13,566 nt of DNA from Clostridiales bacterium (GCA_019415925.1 DXYG01000074.1:1-13566), one strand, 5' to 3'; positions 6,143 through 13,515 are shown, counted from the first letter of the stretch. The notes: generated from the sequence alone by a model not told the origin. Numbers and translations are program-made.

Positions 6143-6184
6143 TCAAGGCTGAAAATAGTATTATACAATCAGCGTAAAATTAAG

Positions 6185-6210
6185 CGGGCACACGATTTTT
6201 CGTGTGCCCG
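6185..6210. terminator. Bidirectional terminator between recombinase and leuA
   Basis: CGGGCACACGA (6185-6195) and TCGTGTGCCCG (6200-6210) form a perfect 11-bp stem with a TTTT loop between two converging genes. The flanks are AT-rich on both sides: TAAATTCTG on the plus side and CTTAATTTT on the minus side. U-tracts are imperfect. It lies 17 bases beyond the leuA stop, so it is most likely the native leuA terminator. Confidence 0.75.
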
Positions 6211-6227
6211 TAAATTCTGTAATTATT

Positions 6228-7904
6228 TTATGTTTCTGCTCTGTTGATAGCGTTCAGAACGCCGAGAACGGACGCAACATTTACGTTAGAGTCAATGCCG
6301 ATACCGAAAATGCTATTTCCGTCAGGCTTTTTAAGCTCAATATATGAAACAGCCTTTGAGTCCGAGCCCTGCGAAATTGCGTGCTGGCTGTAGGAAATGA
6401 ATTCGTACCTGTCAAGACCGACTGCCTTGATTGCGTTGAAGAATGCGTCAATCGGACCATTGCCGACGCCGCTTAACACAACCTCATCTTGGTCATCAAT
6501 GACCATTCTGCCCTTGAAGTGAACGTAATCTTTGCCGTTTTCGCTTTCCTCGTAAATCTTTCTCTTTGTCAGCTTATATTTCATCGGGTGATTGAGATAA
6601 TTCTGCTCGAATACCTCAAAAAGCTCCTTCGGGATAAGCTCACGCTCAAGCTCCTCGCACTTAGCCTGAACAAGCTTTGAAAACTCGGGGTGCATACGCT
6701 TTGGCAAATCATAGCCGAAGTTGTTGCTCATAACAAACGCCGCACCGCCCTTGCCTGACTGCGAGTTGATTCTGATAATCGGCTCGTATTCTCTGCCGAC
6801 GTCGGCGGGGTCAATCGGAAGATAGGGGATTTCCCACATATCCGTACCGCTTTCACGCATATATTTCATACCCTTGTTGATAGCGTCCTGATGCGAGCCT
6901 GAAAATGCGGTGAACACAAGCTCGCCGATGTAAGGCTGACGAGGGTCGATTTTCATACCCGTGCATCTCTCGTAAATTTCACGGAGCTTTGGCAGATGTG
7001 AAAAATCAAGCTTCGGGTCAACGCCCTGAGTGTACATATTAAGTCCCATTGTAACGATGTCCATATTGCCCGTACGTTCTCCGTTGCCGAAGAGCGTACC
7101 CTCAACACGGTCAGCACCTGCAAGCAGTGCAAGCTCGCCTGCCGCAACGCCGCAGCCACGGTCGTTGTGGGGATGAACGCTGATGATAGCGGCATCTCTG
7201 TTTCTGAGGTGTCTTATGAAATATTCAACCTGGTCGGCAAAGGTGTTCGGTGTGCACATTTCAACAGTGTTAGGCAGGTTGAGAATAACGGGATTTTCCT
7301 TTGTCGAGCCGAGAGCCTCCATAACCTTGTCGCAGATGTCAACGGCATTGTCCATCTCCGTGCCGCTGAAGCTTTCGGGAGAATATTCAAGGCGGAAGTT
7401 TGTATCGCCGTCGTACTCGTCAATAAGCTGTTTAATCAGCTTTGCGCCTTCAACGGCAATTTTTGTAACGCCGTCCATATCGGTTTTGAAAACAACCTTT
7501 CTCTGGAGCGTAGAGGTTGAGTTGTAGAAGTGAACGATTACGTTTTTAGCACCCTTGACCGCCTCAAAGGTCTTGCGGATAAGGTGTTCTCTTGCCTGAA
7601 CGAGAACCTGAATAGTAACGTCGTCGGGAATGTGATTTTTTTCAATAAGCTCACGGCAGATTTCATACTCGGTTTCCGATGCGCTCGGGAATCCGATTTC
7701 AATTTCCTTAAAGCCCATATCGCAGAGAGCGTGGAAAAATTCGAGCTTTTCTTCAAGATTCATCGGGTCAACAAGCGCCTGATTTCCGTCACGCAGGTCA
7801 ACACTGCACCATATCGGAGCTTTTGTAATGGTCTTGCTCGGCCATGTTCTGTCGGGAATGTCAATTTGTTTGAAAGGAATGTACTTTTCAAACGACGGTT
7901 TCAT
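6228..7904 (-). CDS. leuA: 2-isopropylmalate synthase
   Basis: LeuA condenses acetyl-CoA with 2-oxoisovalerate to give 2-isopropylmalate, the first committed step of leucine synthesis in the cytosol. This 558-residue protein has the TIM-barrel start with DLRDGNQAL at 36-44, where Arg and Asp are catalytic, and the metal-binding HPHNDRG at 244-250. A long C-terminal part (about 420-558) corresponds to the leucine-sensing regulatory domain. The N-terminal extension and overall length fit the longer LeuA type (about 550-600 aa) rather than the shorter 510-aa form. AAGGAGG precedes the ATG by 7 bases. A T-box leader with a Leu specifier lies upstream, so the gene should rise when tRNA-Leu is uncharged, in addition to feedback inhibition of the enzyme. 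No other leu or ilv genes are adjacent; it is transcribed alone up to the terminator at 6185-6210. Confidence 0.96.
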   Translation of the reverse strand: MKPSFEKYIPFKQIDIPDRTWPSKTITKAPIWCSVDLRDGNQALVDPMNLEEKLEFFHALCDMGFKEIEIGFPSASETEYEICRELIEKNHIPDDVTIQVLVQAREHLIRKTFEAVKGAKNVIVHFYNSTSTLQRKVVFKTDMDGVTKIAVEGAKLIKQLIDEYDGDTNFRLEYSPESFSGTEMDNAVDICDKVMEALGSTKENPVILNLPNTVEMCTPNTFADQVEYFIRHLRNRDAAIISVHPHNDRGCGVAAGELALLAGADRVEGTLFGNGERTGNMDIVTMGLNMYTQGVDPKLDFSHLPKLREIYERCTGMKIDPRQPYIGELVFTAFSGSHQDAINKGMKYMRESGTDMWEIPYLPIDPADVGREYEPIIRINSQSGKGGAAFVMSNNFGYDLPKRMHPEFSKLVQAKCEELERELIPKELFEVFEQNYLNHPMKYKLTKRKIYEESENGKDYVHFKGRMVIDDQDEVVLSGVGNGPIDAFFNAIKAVGLDRYEFISYSQHAISQGSDSKAVSYIELKKPDGNSIFGIGIDSNVNVASVLGVLNAINRAET

Positions 7905-7919
7905 ACCAATAACCTCCTT

Positions 7920-7949
7920 ATACTAATCTGCGGATTGAAAGATTAGTAT
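7920..7949 (-). promoter_or_regulatory. Hairpin abutting the leuA ribosome binding site
   Basis: A perfect 10-bp stem (7920-7929 with 7940-7949) with a 10-base loop lies between the T-box terminator and the leuA ribosome binding site. In the mRNA the second arm ends directly against AAGGAGG. It could insulate the ribosome site from upstream structure, stabilise the processed mRNA, or tune translation. Confidence 0.5.
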
Positions 7950-7962
7950 TAATAAAAATTCA

Positions 7963-8245
7963 CACAAAAAAAGCCCCTCAAAAGCAACCTGAAAAAAATT
8001 GCCAAAGGGACGAATAAAATCGTGGTACCACCCAATTTCAGCTATATGTCACCATACAGCCCTTAAGGACTTCCAACAAAGTCCCGACCGATAACGCAGT
8101 CCTGCGTTTCGCACTACGGTGAAAAACTTTCGCACGAAAAACTCGGGGATGAGCTATTCATATAAACCTTTGCATCGGCTTACACCAACCGCCGACTCTC
8201 TTTGCCAAAAGGAATTATATCTTGTTCCCGTCATTGTTTTTAAGG
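7963..8245 (-). ncRNA. T-box riboswitch, leucine specifier (leuA leader)
   Basis: The leuA leader carries T-box hallmarks on the minus strand. Stem I includes AGAGAG and GGTTGGTGTAAGCCG (about 8181-8200). A specifier loop with GAATAGCTCAT gives the codon CTC (Leu) at 8151-8153, followed by the usual purine. A stem III-like hairpin of 7-bp AACGCAG/CTGCGTT lies at about 8090-8105. The antiterminator T-box sequence GGGTGGTACCACG lies at about 8021-8033 and CGTCCC at about 8007-8012. The terminator uses CCC...GAGGGGC with seven U's at 7966-7972. Uncharged tRNA-Leu bound at the CUC codon and at the UGGU of the bulge would favour the antiterminator and allow leuA transcription. The leucine assignment fits the downstream gene. 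Confidence 0.93.
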
Positions 8246-8264
8246 GGATAATTCTGTTATTACT

Positions 8265-8293
8265 ATTATATAGAGAGGTTTTGAAAATGTCAA
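8265..8293 (-). promoter_or_regulatory. Consensus sigma-A promoter of the leuA T-box transcript
   Basis: On the minus strand, TTGACA (8288-8293) and TATAAT (8265-8270) are separated by exactly 17 bases, a full consensus match. Transcription would start near 8258. Such a strong promoter fits control by attenuation downstream. Confidence 0.9.
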
Positions 8294-8338
8294 GCATTTT
8301 ATTTCAAGAAAATGCCGTAACCCCCAAATATTATGCGG

Positions 8339-8367
8339 TTGATATTTATCTTATTTTGATGTATAAT
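8339..8367 (+). promoter_or_regulatory. Sigma-A promoter of the DUF951-prfA gene run
   Basis: TTGATA (8339-8344), a 17-base spacer and TATAAT (8362-8367) match the consensus at 11 of 12 positions. The start would be near 8374, about 40 bases before the DUF951 start codon. It is divergent from the leuA promoter and separated from it by about 45 bp. Confidence 0.85.
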
Positions 8368-8414
8368 AAAATTTAAAGCAAAATAAGCGTTACATAAGTC
8401 TGGTGGTGTTTTTC

Positions 8415-8597
8415 TTGAACGTGAACGTAGGCGACAGAGTAGAGATGAAAAAACAGCATCCCTGCGGCGGCAAAATCTTCACAATTCTGCGCATAGGAAT
8501 GGATTTTAAAATCAGGTGTGATAAGTGCGGCAGAGAGGTTATGGTGCCCCGAAACAAGATTGAGAAAAATATCAAGCGCATTGTTGAAGAAAATTGA
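8415..8597 (+). CDS. DUF951 family small protein
   Basis: This protein of about 60 residues matches the DUF951 pattern of Firmicutes: an N-terminal VGDRVEMKKQHPCGG segment, a central hydrophobic strand, then the CDKCGREVMVPR block with a CxxC pair. The protein is small, basic and probably binds metal or nucleic acid, but its function is unknown. The start is ambiguous. The longest frame begins with GTG at 8403 with no ribosome site. TTG at 8415, preceded by GGTGGTG with 6-base spacing, gives a start (MNVNVGDRVEMKK) closer to family members as I recall them, and GTG at 8421 is also possible. It is the first gene after its own promoter and ends 26 bases before prfA, so it leads the operon. Confidence 0.8.
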   Translation: MNVNVGDRVEMKKQHPCGGKIFTILRIGMDFKIRCDKCGREVMVPRNKIEKNIKRIVEEN

Positions 8598-8623
8598 TTT
8601 TACAGATAAAATAGGGTAGATTT

Positions 8624-9697
8624 ATGTTTGATAAGATAGAAATTTTTGATAAAAGATATTCCGAGCTTTCGCAAAGGCTCTACGAGCCGTCGGTTGCCTC
8701 AAACCCCGACGAATTTCAGAAGGTGATGAAGGAGCTTAAGTCGATTGAAGAAATCGTGCTTACCTACCGTGACTACAAAAGCGCAGTAGAAAGCGAAAAG
8801 GAAAGCCTTGAAATTTTAGGCGAAACCTCCGATGCGGAACTTAAGGAGCTTGCACAGGCTGAGCTTGACGAGGCAAAGGTTTCAATTGAAACGCTTTCCG
8901 AAAAGCTGAAAATTCTTCTTCTCCCCAAAGACCCCAACGACGAGCGAAACGTAATTGTTGAAATCCGAGGCGGTGCAGGCGGCGAGGAGTCGGCTCTGTT
9001 CAGCGCAGTGCTTTTCAGAATGTACTCAATGTATTCTGAAAAGCACGGCTACAAGGTTGAGGTCATCAACGCTAACGAAACCGAGCTGGGCGGCTACAAG
9101 GAAATTTCATTTATGATTGAGGGCGACGGCGCATATTCACGCTTTAAGTACGAAAGCGGCGTTCACCGTGTTCAGCGTGTGCCCGAAACCGAAAGTCAGG
9201 GCAGGGTGCATACCTCGACAACCACAGTTGCCGTTTTGCCCGAGGCTGAGGACGTTGAGCTTGAAATTGACCCGTCGGATTTGAAAATTGACACCTTTCG
9301 TTCAAGCGGCGCAGGCGGTCAGCACATCAACAAAACAAGCTCCGCAATCAGAATTACACATATCCCGACGGGAACGGTTGTTGAGTGTCAGGACGAGCGA
9401 AGTCAGTACAAGAACAAGGACAAGGCTCTTAAAGTTCTCAAAAGCCGACTGCTCAAAGAAAAGCAGGACAAGCAGGCAAGCGAGATTGCCGCCGACAGAA
9501 AATCGCAGGTCGGAACAGGCGACAGGAGCGAGCGAATCCGCACCTACAACTATCCTCAGGGCAGACTGACCGACCACAGAATCGGACTTACGCTTTATAA
9601 GCTTGAGGACATTTTGAACGGTAACCTTGACGAAGTGATTGACGCACTGATTGCGGCTGACCGTGCCGAAAAGCTGAAGGAAAGTATGGAATCGTAA
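8624..9697 (+). CDS. prfA: Peptide chain release factor 1
   Basis: RF1 recognises UAA and UAG stop codons in the ribosomal A site and triggers release of the finished protein. The 357-residue sequence is standard length. GGQ, the catalytic tripeptide that reaches the peptidyl transferase centre, is at 231-233 inside SSGAGGQHINKTSS. The codon-reading loop has PET at 187-189 within RVPETESQGRVHTS; RF1 typically has PxT here, unlike the SPF of RF2. The N-terminal helical domain covers about residues 1-100. The ribosome site is weak (ATAGGGTAG before the ATG), which may suit modest expression or coupling to DUF951. The methyltransferase gene prmC, a common neighbour of prfA that modifies the GGQ glutamine, is not between prfA and the next gene. 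Confidence 0.97.
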   Translation: MFDKIEIFDKRYSELSQRLYEPSVASNPDEFQKVMKELKSIEEIVLTYRDYKSAVESEKESLEILGETSDAELKELAQAELDEAKVSIETLSEKLKILLLPKDPNDERNVIVEIRGGAGGEESALFSAVLFRMYSMYSEKHGYKVEVINANETELGGYKEISFMIEGDGAYSRFKYESGVHRVQRVPETESQGRVHTSTTTVAVLPEAEDVELEIDPSDLKIDTFRSSGAGGQHINKTSSAIRITHIPTGTVVECQDERSQYKNKDKALKVLKSRLLKEKQDKQASEIAADRKSQVGTGDRSERIRTYNYPQGRLTDHRIGLTLYKLEDILNGNLDEVIDALIAADRAEKLKESMES

Positions 9698-9710
9698 AAA
9701 GGTGAAGAAC

Positions 9711-10745
9711 TTGAAAACACTTTTACTTGACAACACCGATGAAAATATAGCAAAAGCCGCCGAAATTCTCAGGAACGGCGGACTTGTAGGACTGCCCACC
9801 GAAACCGTTTATGGCTTGGCGGCAAATGCGCTTGACGGAAAAGCTGTTGCGAAAATATTTGCGGCAAAGGGCAGACCTGCCGACAATCCGCTGATTGTAC
9901 ATATTGCGGATTTTTCGGACATTGAGCGCTTTAACCTTGTACGTGAAATTCCCGAAACCGCAAAACGCCTTGCAGAGCGTTTCTGGCCCGGTCCGCTTAC
10001 TATGATTATGAAAAAATCTGACGTAATTCCCGATGAGGTGTCGGCAGGACTTGACACAGTTGCAATCCGTTTTCCGAGCCACCCGACTGCGCAGAAAATA
10101 ATCAGAGGGTCGGGACTTCCGCTTGCCGCACCGTCGGCAAACCTTTCGGGCTCGCCGAGTCCGACAACTGCGCTCCACGTTTTGAGTGACTTAAACGGCA
10201 GAATTGACGCTGTTGTTGACGGCGGTATGAGCGACGTCGGACTTGAAAGCACAGTCATTACCCTTGCCGAAAAAACTCCTCGTGTTCTCCGCCCCGGCGG
10301 AATCACGCTTGAACAGCTAAAATCGGTTCTCGGTGACGTGGAGCTTGACAACGCCGTTTTGCATCAGCTTGAAAAGGGCGCAAAGGTGTCAAGCCCCGGT
10401 ATGAAGTACAAGCACTATGCGCCGAAGGCGAACGTCGTACTTCTTAAATGCAACGACAGCGAGTATATTGATTATGTAAACGAACACGAAGGTGAAACTA
10501 CCGCCGCACTCTGTTGTGACGAGGACGTTGAAAGTCTGAATGTTAAGTGTTTCAGCCTCGGCAAGCGAAGTGATTATTCTGCTCAGGCGCACAGGCTGTT
10601 TGACGAATTGCGGAAAATTGACGAGGATGAAAATATAAAGATTGTTTATTCACGTCTGCCTTCAATAGACGGCGTGGGAATGGCGGTTTACAACAGGCTG
10701 ATAAGAGCGGCAGGCTTTGAGGTGATTGACCTTGAAAAAATGTAG
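9711..10745 (+). CDS. Threonylcarbamoyl-AMP synthase, long Sua5 type
   Basis: This enzyme makes threonylcarbamoyl-AMP from threonine, bicarbonate and ATP for the t6A37 modification of ANN-decoding tRNAs. The N-terminal YrdC-like domain (about 1-200) shows LPTETVYGLA near residue 28, KIFAAKGRPADNPL near 48, and the APSANLSG substrate-binding segment. The linker HYAPKA follows, then a C-terminal Sua5 domain to residue 345. The two-domain layout identifies the Sua5/YwlC type rather than the short TsaC. I choose TTG at 9711 because AAAAAGGTGA ends 6 bases upstream; GTG at 9702 sits inside that ribosome site. It follows prfA by 13 bases and overlaps coaE, so these genes form an operon. Either sua5, tsaC or ywlC could be used as symbol, so I leave it blank. 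Confidence 0.93.
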   Translation: MKTLLLDNTDENIAKAAEILRNGGLVGLPTETVYGLAANALDGKAVAKIFAAKGRPADNPLIVHIADFSDIERFNLVREIPETAKRLAERFWPGPLTMIMKKSDVIPDEVSAGLDTVAIRFPSHPTAQKIIRGSGLPLAAPSANLSGSPSPTTALHVLSDLNGRIDAVVDGGMSDVGLESTVITLAEKTPRVLRPGGITLEQLKSVLGDVELDNAVLHQLEKGAKVSSPGMKYKHYAPKANVVLLKCNDSEYIDYVNEHEGETTAALCCDEDVESLNVKCFSLGKRSDYSAQAHRLFDELRKIDEDENIKIVYSRLPSIDGVGMAVYNRLIRAAGFEVIDLEKM

Positions 10746-11334
10746 AATTATCGGACTTACGGGGCAGAGCGGAGCTGGCAAAAGCACCGTTGCAAAATTT
10801 CTTGAAGAAAAAGGCTTTTATGTAATCAACGCTGATTTGCTTGTACGAAAAATTTACGAAAACGGCTCGCTTTGTTTAAGAACTATTGCGTCTGTTTTCG
10901 GTGAGGATATTATCACAGATAACGGCACTCCCGACAGAAAACTCCTTGCAGAAAGAGCTTTTTCATCAAAGGAAAACACCGAATTGTTAGGCTCAATTGT
11001 TCACCCGTTTGTAACGGCGGAGCTTTTCACACAAATAAAAAAAGCCTCCGAAATCGGAGCAAAAACAATTGTCTATGACGCACCGCAGCTTTTTGAGAGC
11101 AACGCAGACGTTATCTGCGATGAAATTATAAGCGTTACTGCTGTAAAATCGGTAAGGCTTGAAAGAATCTGCAAGCGTGACAATATCTCAAAAGAAAATG
11201 CGCTTATGAGAATAAACGCACAGCTTGACGAGGAATTTTTCAGGGAAAATTCCGATTATATTATAGAAAACAATTCAGACATAAGCTCGCTGAATGTTCA
11301 GCTTGAAGGTCTGTTAAAACAACTCAACAGGTAA
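10732..11334 (+). CDS. coaE: Dephospho-CoA kinase
   Basis: CoaE phosphorylates the 3'-hydroxyl of dephospho-CoA with ATP, the last step of coenzyme A synthesis. The 200-residue protein starts with the P-loop GLTGQSGAGKST (GQSGAGKS at 11-18). The INADLLVRKIY segment (about 33-43) corresponds to the family's substrate-binding aspartate region, followed by a lid segment and a VYDAPQLFES strand near 112-121. I choose TTG at 10732 with GAGGTGA (10719-10725) six bases upstream; the frame extends to TTG at 10726, which directly abuts that ribosome site. The start lies inside the last codons of the Sua5-type gene, a 14-base overlap that suggests translational coupling. Length and motifs are normal. 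Confidence 0.94.
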   Translation: MKKCRIIGLTGQSGAGKSTVAKFLEEKGFYVINADLLVRKIYENGSLCLRTIASVFGEDIITDNGTPDRKLLAERAFSSKENTELLGSIVHPFVTAELFTQIKKASEIGAKTIVYDAPQLFESNADVICDEIISVTAVKSVRLERICKRDNISKENALMRINAQLDEEFFRENSDYIIENNSDISSLNVQLEGLLKQLNR

Positions 11335-11350
11335 ACACCGAGGTGATTCA

Positions 11351-11962
11351 ATGCCTACAGCTTCCCGTCGTTACAAACGGAAAAGCAGAAAAGGAATCAA
11401 TGCATTAATCTGGCTTATTGTGCTTGCAATTCTTGCAGGAGGAATCGTGTTTTTTGTTTCAAACTTTTATGAGGATACAAAAAACGGGCTTGAAAAAGCA
11501 AGCTACCCCCAGAAATACAGCGAATTTGTCGAAAAATATGCGGATGAATACGGACTTGAAGAATCGCTTGTCTACGCTGTTATCCGCACAGAAAGCGGCT
11601 TTAACCCCGACGCACAGTCCGACGCAGGAGCCTGCGGAATTATGCAGATGATGCCCTCGTCCTTTGACTGGCTTCAGGAAAAGCGTGGGACTGAGGAAGA
11701 ATATACAACCGAAGATTTGTTCAATCCCGAAGTCTGCATTGACTACGGCTGTTATCTGCTGAAATATTTTTACGATTATTACGGTGACGAGCGGTGCGCT
11801 GTTGCGGCATACAACGCAGGCTTTGTTGTCGGTGAGTGGCTCGCTGACAGCAATTACAGCAAGGACGGCAAAACGCTCGACAAAATCCCCTATCCCGAAA
11901 CGAGCAGCTACGTGGATAAGGTTGAAAGTGCAAAAGAAATGTATATAAAACTTTATGAATAA
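11351..11962 (+). CDS. Membrane-anchored lytic transglycosylase (SLT domain)
   Basis: This 203-residue protein has a basic N terminus, one transmembrane segment at about 17-37, and an outer catalytic domain of the soluble lytic transglycosylase type. The catalytic glutamate is Glu81 in the RTESGFNP motif. GIMQMMP at about 96-102 and AAYNAG near 152-157 are the other signatures. It would cut peptidoglycan glycan chains outside the membrane, making 1,6-anhydro ends. GAGGTGA lies 5 bases before the ATG. It follows the coaE stop by 16 bases, so it is in the same operon. In Clostridia a coaE-lytic transglycosylase pair is common. Its role may be cell-wall turnover or insertion of envelope machines. 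Confidence 0.92.
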   Translation: MPTASRRYKRKSRKGINALIWLIVLAILAGGIVFFVSNFYEDTKNGLEKASYPQKYSEFVEKYADEYGLEESLVYAVIRTESGFNPDAQSDAGACGIMQMMPSSFDWLQEKRGTEEEYTTEDLFNPEVCIDYGCYLLKYFYDYYGDERCAVAAYNAGFVVGEWLADSNYSKDGKTLDKIPYPETSSYVDKVESAKEMYIKLYE

Positions 11963-11970
11963 GGTTATTT

Positions 11971-11997
11971 TTTACATTTTAACAGATAATAGATAAT
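11971..11997 (+). promoter_or_regulatory. Possible weak promoter before the M18 aminopeptidase
   Basis: The 72-base AT-rich gap holds TTTACA (11971-11976) and GATAAT (11992-11997) with a short 15-base spacer, plus repeated AGATAAT. No hairpin terminator is visible after the transglycosylase, so readthrough from the operon is also possible. Confidence 0.3.
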
Positions 11998-12034
11998 AAA
12001 TAATTTTGTTTTGTCTTATGAAAGGATGATTACA

Positions 12035-13447
12035 ATGGCCGACGAAAAATCAAAAACCGCAAAACTCAAAGAAAAAATTATGATGGAAGAGCCAAAGGGC
12101 ATTAAGGCGCTTACAAAAAGAGAAATCAAAAAAGCCGATGAATTCTGCAAGGGATACAAAAAGTTCCTTGACAATTCACCGATTGAGCGTGAGGCTGTAC
12201 GCTACACAGTTGAGCTTGTAAAGAAGGCAGGCTTTACCGAATATGACGCAGAGGCTGAGTACAAGGCAGGCGACAAGGTTTATTATGTGAACCGTGACAA
12301 GGCTGTTGCGCTTGCAGTAATCGGCAAAAACGGCGTAAAGAACGGCGCACGTCTTGCAATTGCACATATCGACTCACCCCGAATCGACTTAAAGCCCAAT
12401 CCGCTTTACGAGGCTAACAACCTTGCTCTTTTCAAAACTCACTACTACGGCGGACTAAAAAAGTACCAGTGGACAGCTATTCCGCTTTCGCTTCACGGAA
12501 CGGTTGTAAAGCTTGACGGCAAGAGAGTAAATATCAGTTGGGGTGACGAGGAGGACGAGTCCTGCTTCTGCATTACCGATTTGCTTCCGCACCTTGCACA
12601 GGAGCAGTCTGCAAAGCCTATGGCTAAAGCCTTTACGGGCGAGGATATGAACGTGCTTGTAGGCTCACGTCCTTACGATACAAAGGACGAGGAAAAGGAC
12701 CTTGTAAAGCTCAACGTAATGGCAATTCTCAACAAGAAGTACGGCATAACCGAGGGCGATTTCCTTTCGGCAGAGCTTTGCCTTATCCCGTCATTCAAGT
12801 CAAAGGATATCGGCTTTGATGCAAGTATGATAGGCGCTTACGGTCACGACGACAAGGTTTGTGCTTATCCTGCGCTTATGGCGGCTGTTGACGTTGAAAC
12901 TCCCGAGCAGACCTGCATTACCTACCTCACCGACAAAGAGGAAATCGGCAGTGACGGCAACACGGGTATGCAGAGCGACTTTCTGCGTTTCTTCATCTAT
13001 GACCTTGCAAATCAGGACGGTGTTGAGGGCTACAGAGCGCTTTCAAAGAGCACCTGCCTTTCTGCCGATGTTAATGCGGCTTTTGACCCGACATACGCTT
13101 CTGCGTATGAGGCAAAGAACTGCTCATATATCAACAACGGCGTAATCATTTCAAAGTACACAGGTCACGGCGGAAAGTACGACACCTCGGATGCATCTGC
13201 CGAATATATGGGAAAAATCCGTGCAATGCTTGAGAAGAACGATATTCTCTGGCAGGTTGGCGAGCTCGGCAGAGTTGACCTCGGCGGCGGCGGAACGATT
13301 GCAAAGTACGTTGCAAATATGAATGTTGACGTTGTAGACCTCGGTGTGCCTGTTTTGTCGATGCACGCACCGTTTGAAATTGTTTCAAAGACCGACGTGT
13401 ATATGGCGTACAGAGCATTTTTTGCATTTTTCGATGCAAATGAGTAA
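12035..13447 (+). CDS. M18 family aminopeptidase (aspartyl aminopeptidase-like)
   Basis: This is a cytosolic dinuclear-metal peptidase that removes N-terminal, often acidic, residues from peptides, usually as a large homo-oligomer. Numbered from the ATG at 12035 (470 aa), likely metal ligands lie in AHIDSPR (His111), GHDDKV (Asp273), DKEEIGS (about Glu302-303), SADVNAAFDP (Asp345) and LSMHAPFE (His444). KYTGHGGKYDTSDAS is also present. The motif set and length fit M18. AAAGGATGAT lies 5 bases before this ATG. The frame extends to TTG at 12011 but without a ribosome site, so I prefer the ATG. The gene is 72 bases from the transglycosylase and may be read from the upstream operon or a weak local promoter. 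No terminator hairpin with U-tract is seen before the tRNA. Confidence 0.94.
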   Translation: MADEKSKTAKLKEKIMMEEPKGIKALTKREIKKADEFCKGYKKFLDNSPIEREAVRYTVELVKKAGFTEYDAEAEYKAGDKVYYVNRDKAVALAVIGKNGVKNGARLAIAHIDSPRIDLKPNPLYEANNLALFKTHYYGGLKKYQWTAIPLSLHGTVVKLDGKRVNISWGDEEDESCFCITDLLPHLAQEQSAKPMAKAFTGEDMNVLVGSRPYDTKDEEKDLVKLNVMAILNKKYGITEGDFLSAELCLIPSFKSKDIGFDASMIGAYGHDDKVCAYPALMAAVDVETPEQTCITYLTDKEEIGSDGNTGMQSDFLRFFIYDLANQDGVEGYRALSKSTCLSADVNAAFDPTYASAYEAKNCSYINNGVIISKYTGHGGKYDTSDASAEYMGKIRAMLEKNDILWQVGELGRVDLGGGGTIAKYVANMNVDVVDLGVPVLSMHAPFEIVSKTDVYMAYRAFFAFFDANE

Positions 13448-13455
13448 AAAAACAC

Positions 13456-13484
13456 TTGCATTTTGAAATGTAGTGTGGTATAAT
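13456..13484 (+). promoter_or_regulatory. Promoter of the tRNA-Arg gene
   Basis: TGGTATAAT (13476-13484) is an extended -10 with full TATAAT. TTGCAT (13456-13461) lies 17 bases upstream as a weak -35. It begins 9 bases after the aminopeptidase stop and drives the tRNA gene starting at 13516. Confidence 0.75.
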
Positions 13485-13490
13485 ACTGCT

Positions 13491-13512
13491 TGCGGTTGTA
13501 AAAACAGCCGCA
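13491..13512 (+). other. Hairpin in the pre-tRNA 5' leader
   Basis: TGCGGTTGT (13491-13499) and ACAGCCGCA (13504-13512) form a 9-bp stem with one G-U pair and an AAAA loop, ending 3 bases before the mature tRNA start. It would lie in the 5' leader removed by RNase P. Confidence 0.5.
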
Positions 13513-13515
13513 TAT

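Larger units (their letters stand above)
1..6184. mobile_element. Integrated mobile element (IME-like), left end outside the window
   Basis: The genes in this stretch are typical of Firmicutes integrative mobilizable elements: a RepA-like ATPase, a ribbon-helix-helix protein, a small element-type ORF, two cargo genes, and a large serine recombinase at the end next to ordinary chromosomal genes. From leuA onward the content changes to housekeeping genes. The right junction is inferred to lie between the recombinase stop (6142) and the leuA terminator (6185), because leuA and its terminator look intact. I could not find the attachment core: the left junction is not in the window, so no direct repeat can be compared. 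No relaxase or coupling protein is visible here. The element may be larger, mobilised by a helper, or degraded. Confidence 0.65.

Noticed and set aside
7167..7946. Plus-strand frames of 114-138 residues inside leuA
   Set aside because: Antisense shadows of a well-conserved gene; no ribosome sites or family resemblance.
8119..8376. 85-residue open frame on the plus strand between leuA and the DUF951 gene
   Set aside because: It runs antisense through the T-box leader and both promoters, has no ribosome site, and its composition is explained by the structured leader.
9302..10351. Minus-strand frames of 151-180 residues inside prfA and the Sua5-type gene
   Set aside because: Antisense shadows of conserved housekeeping genes, favoured by codon bias.
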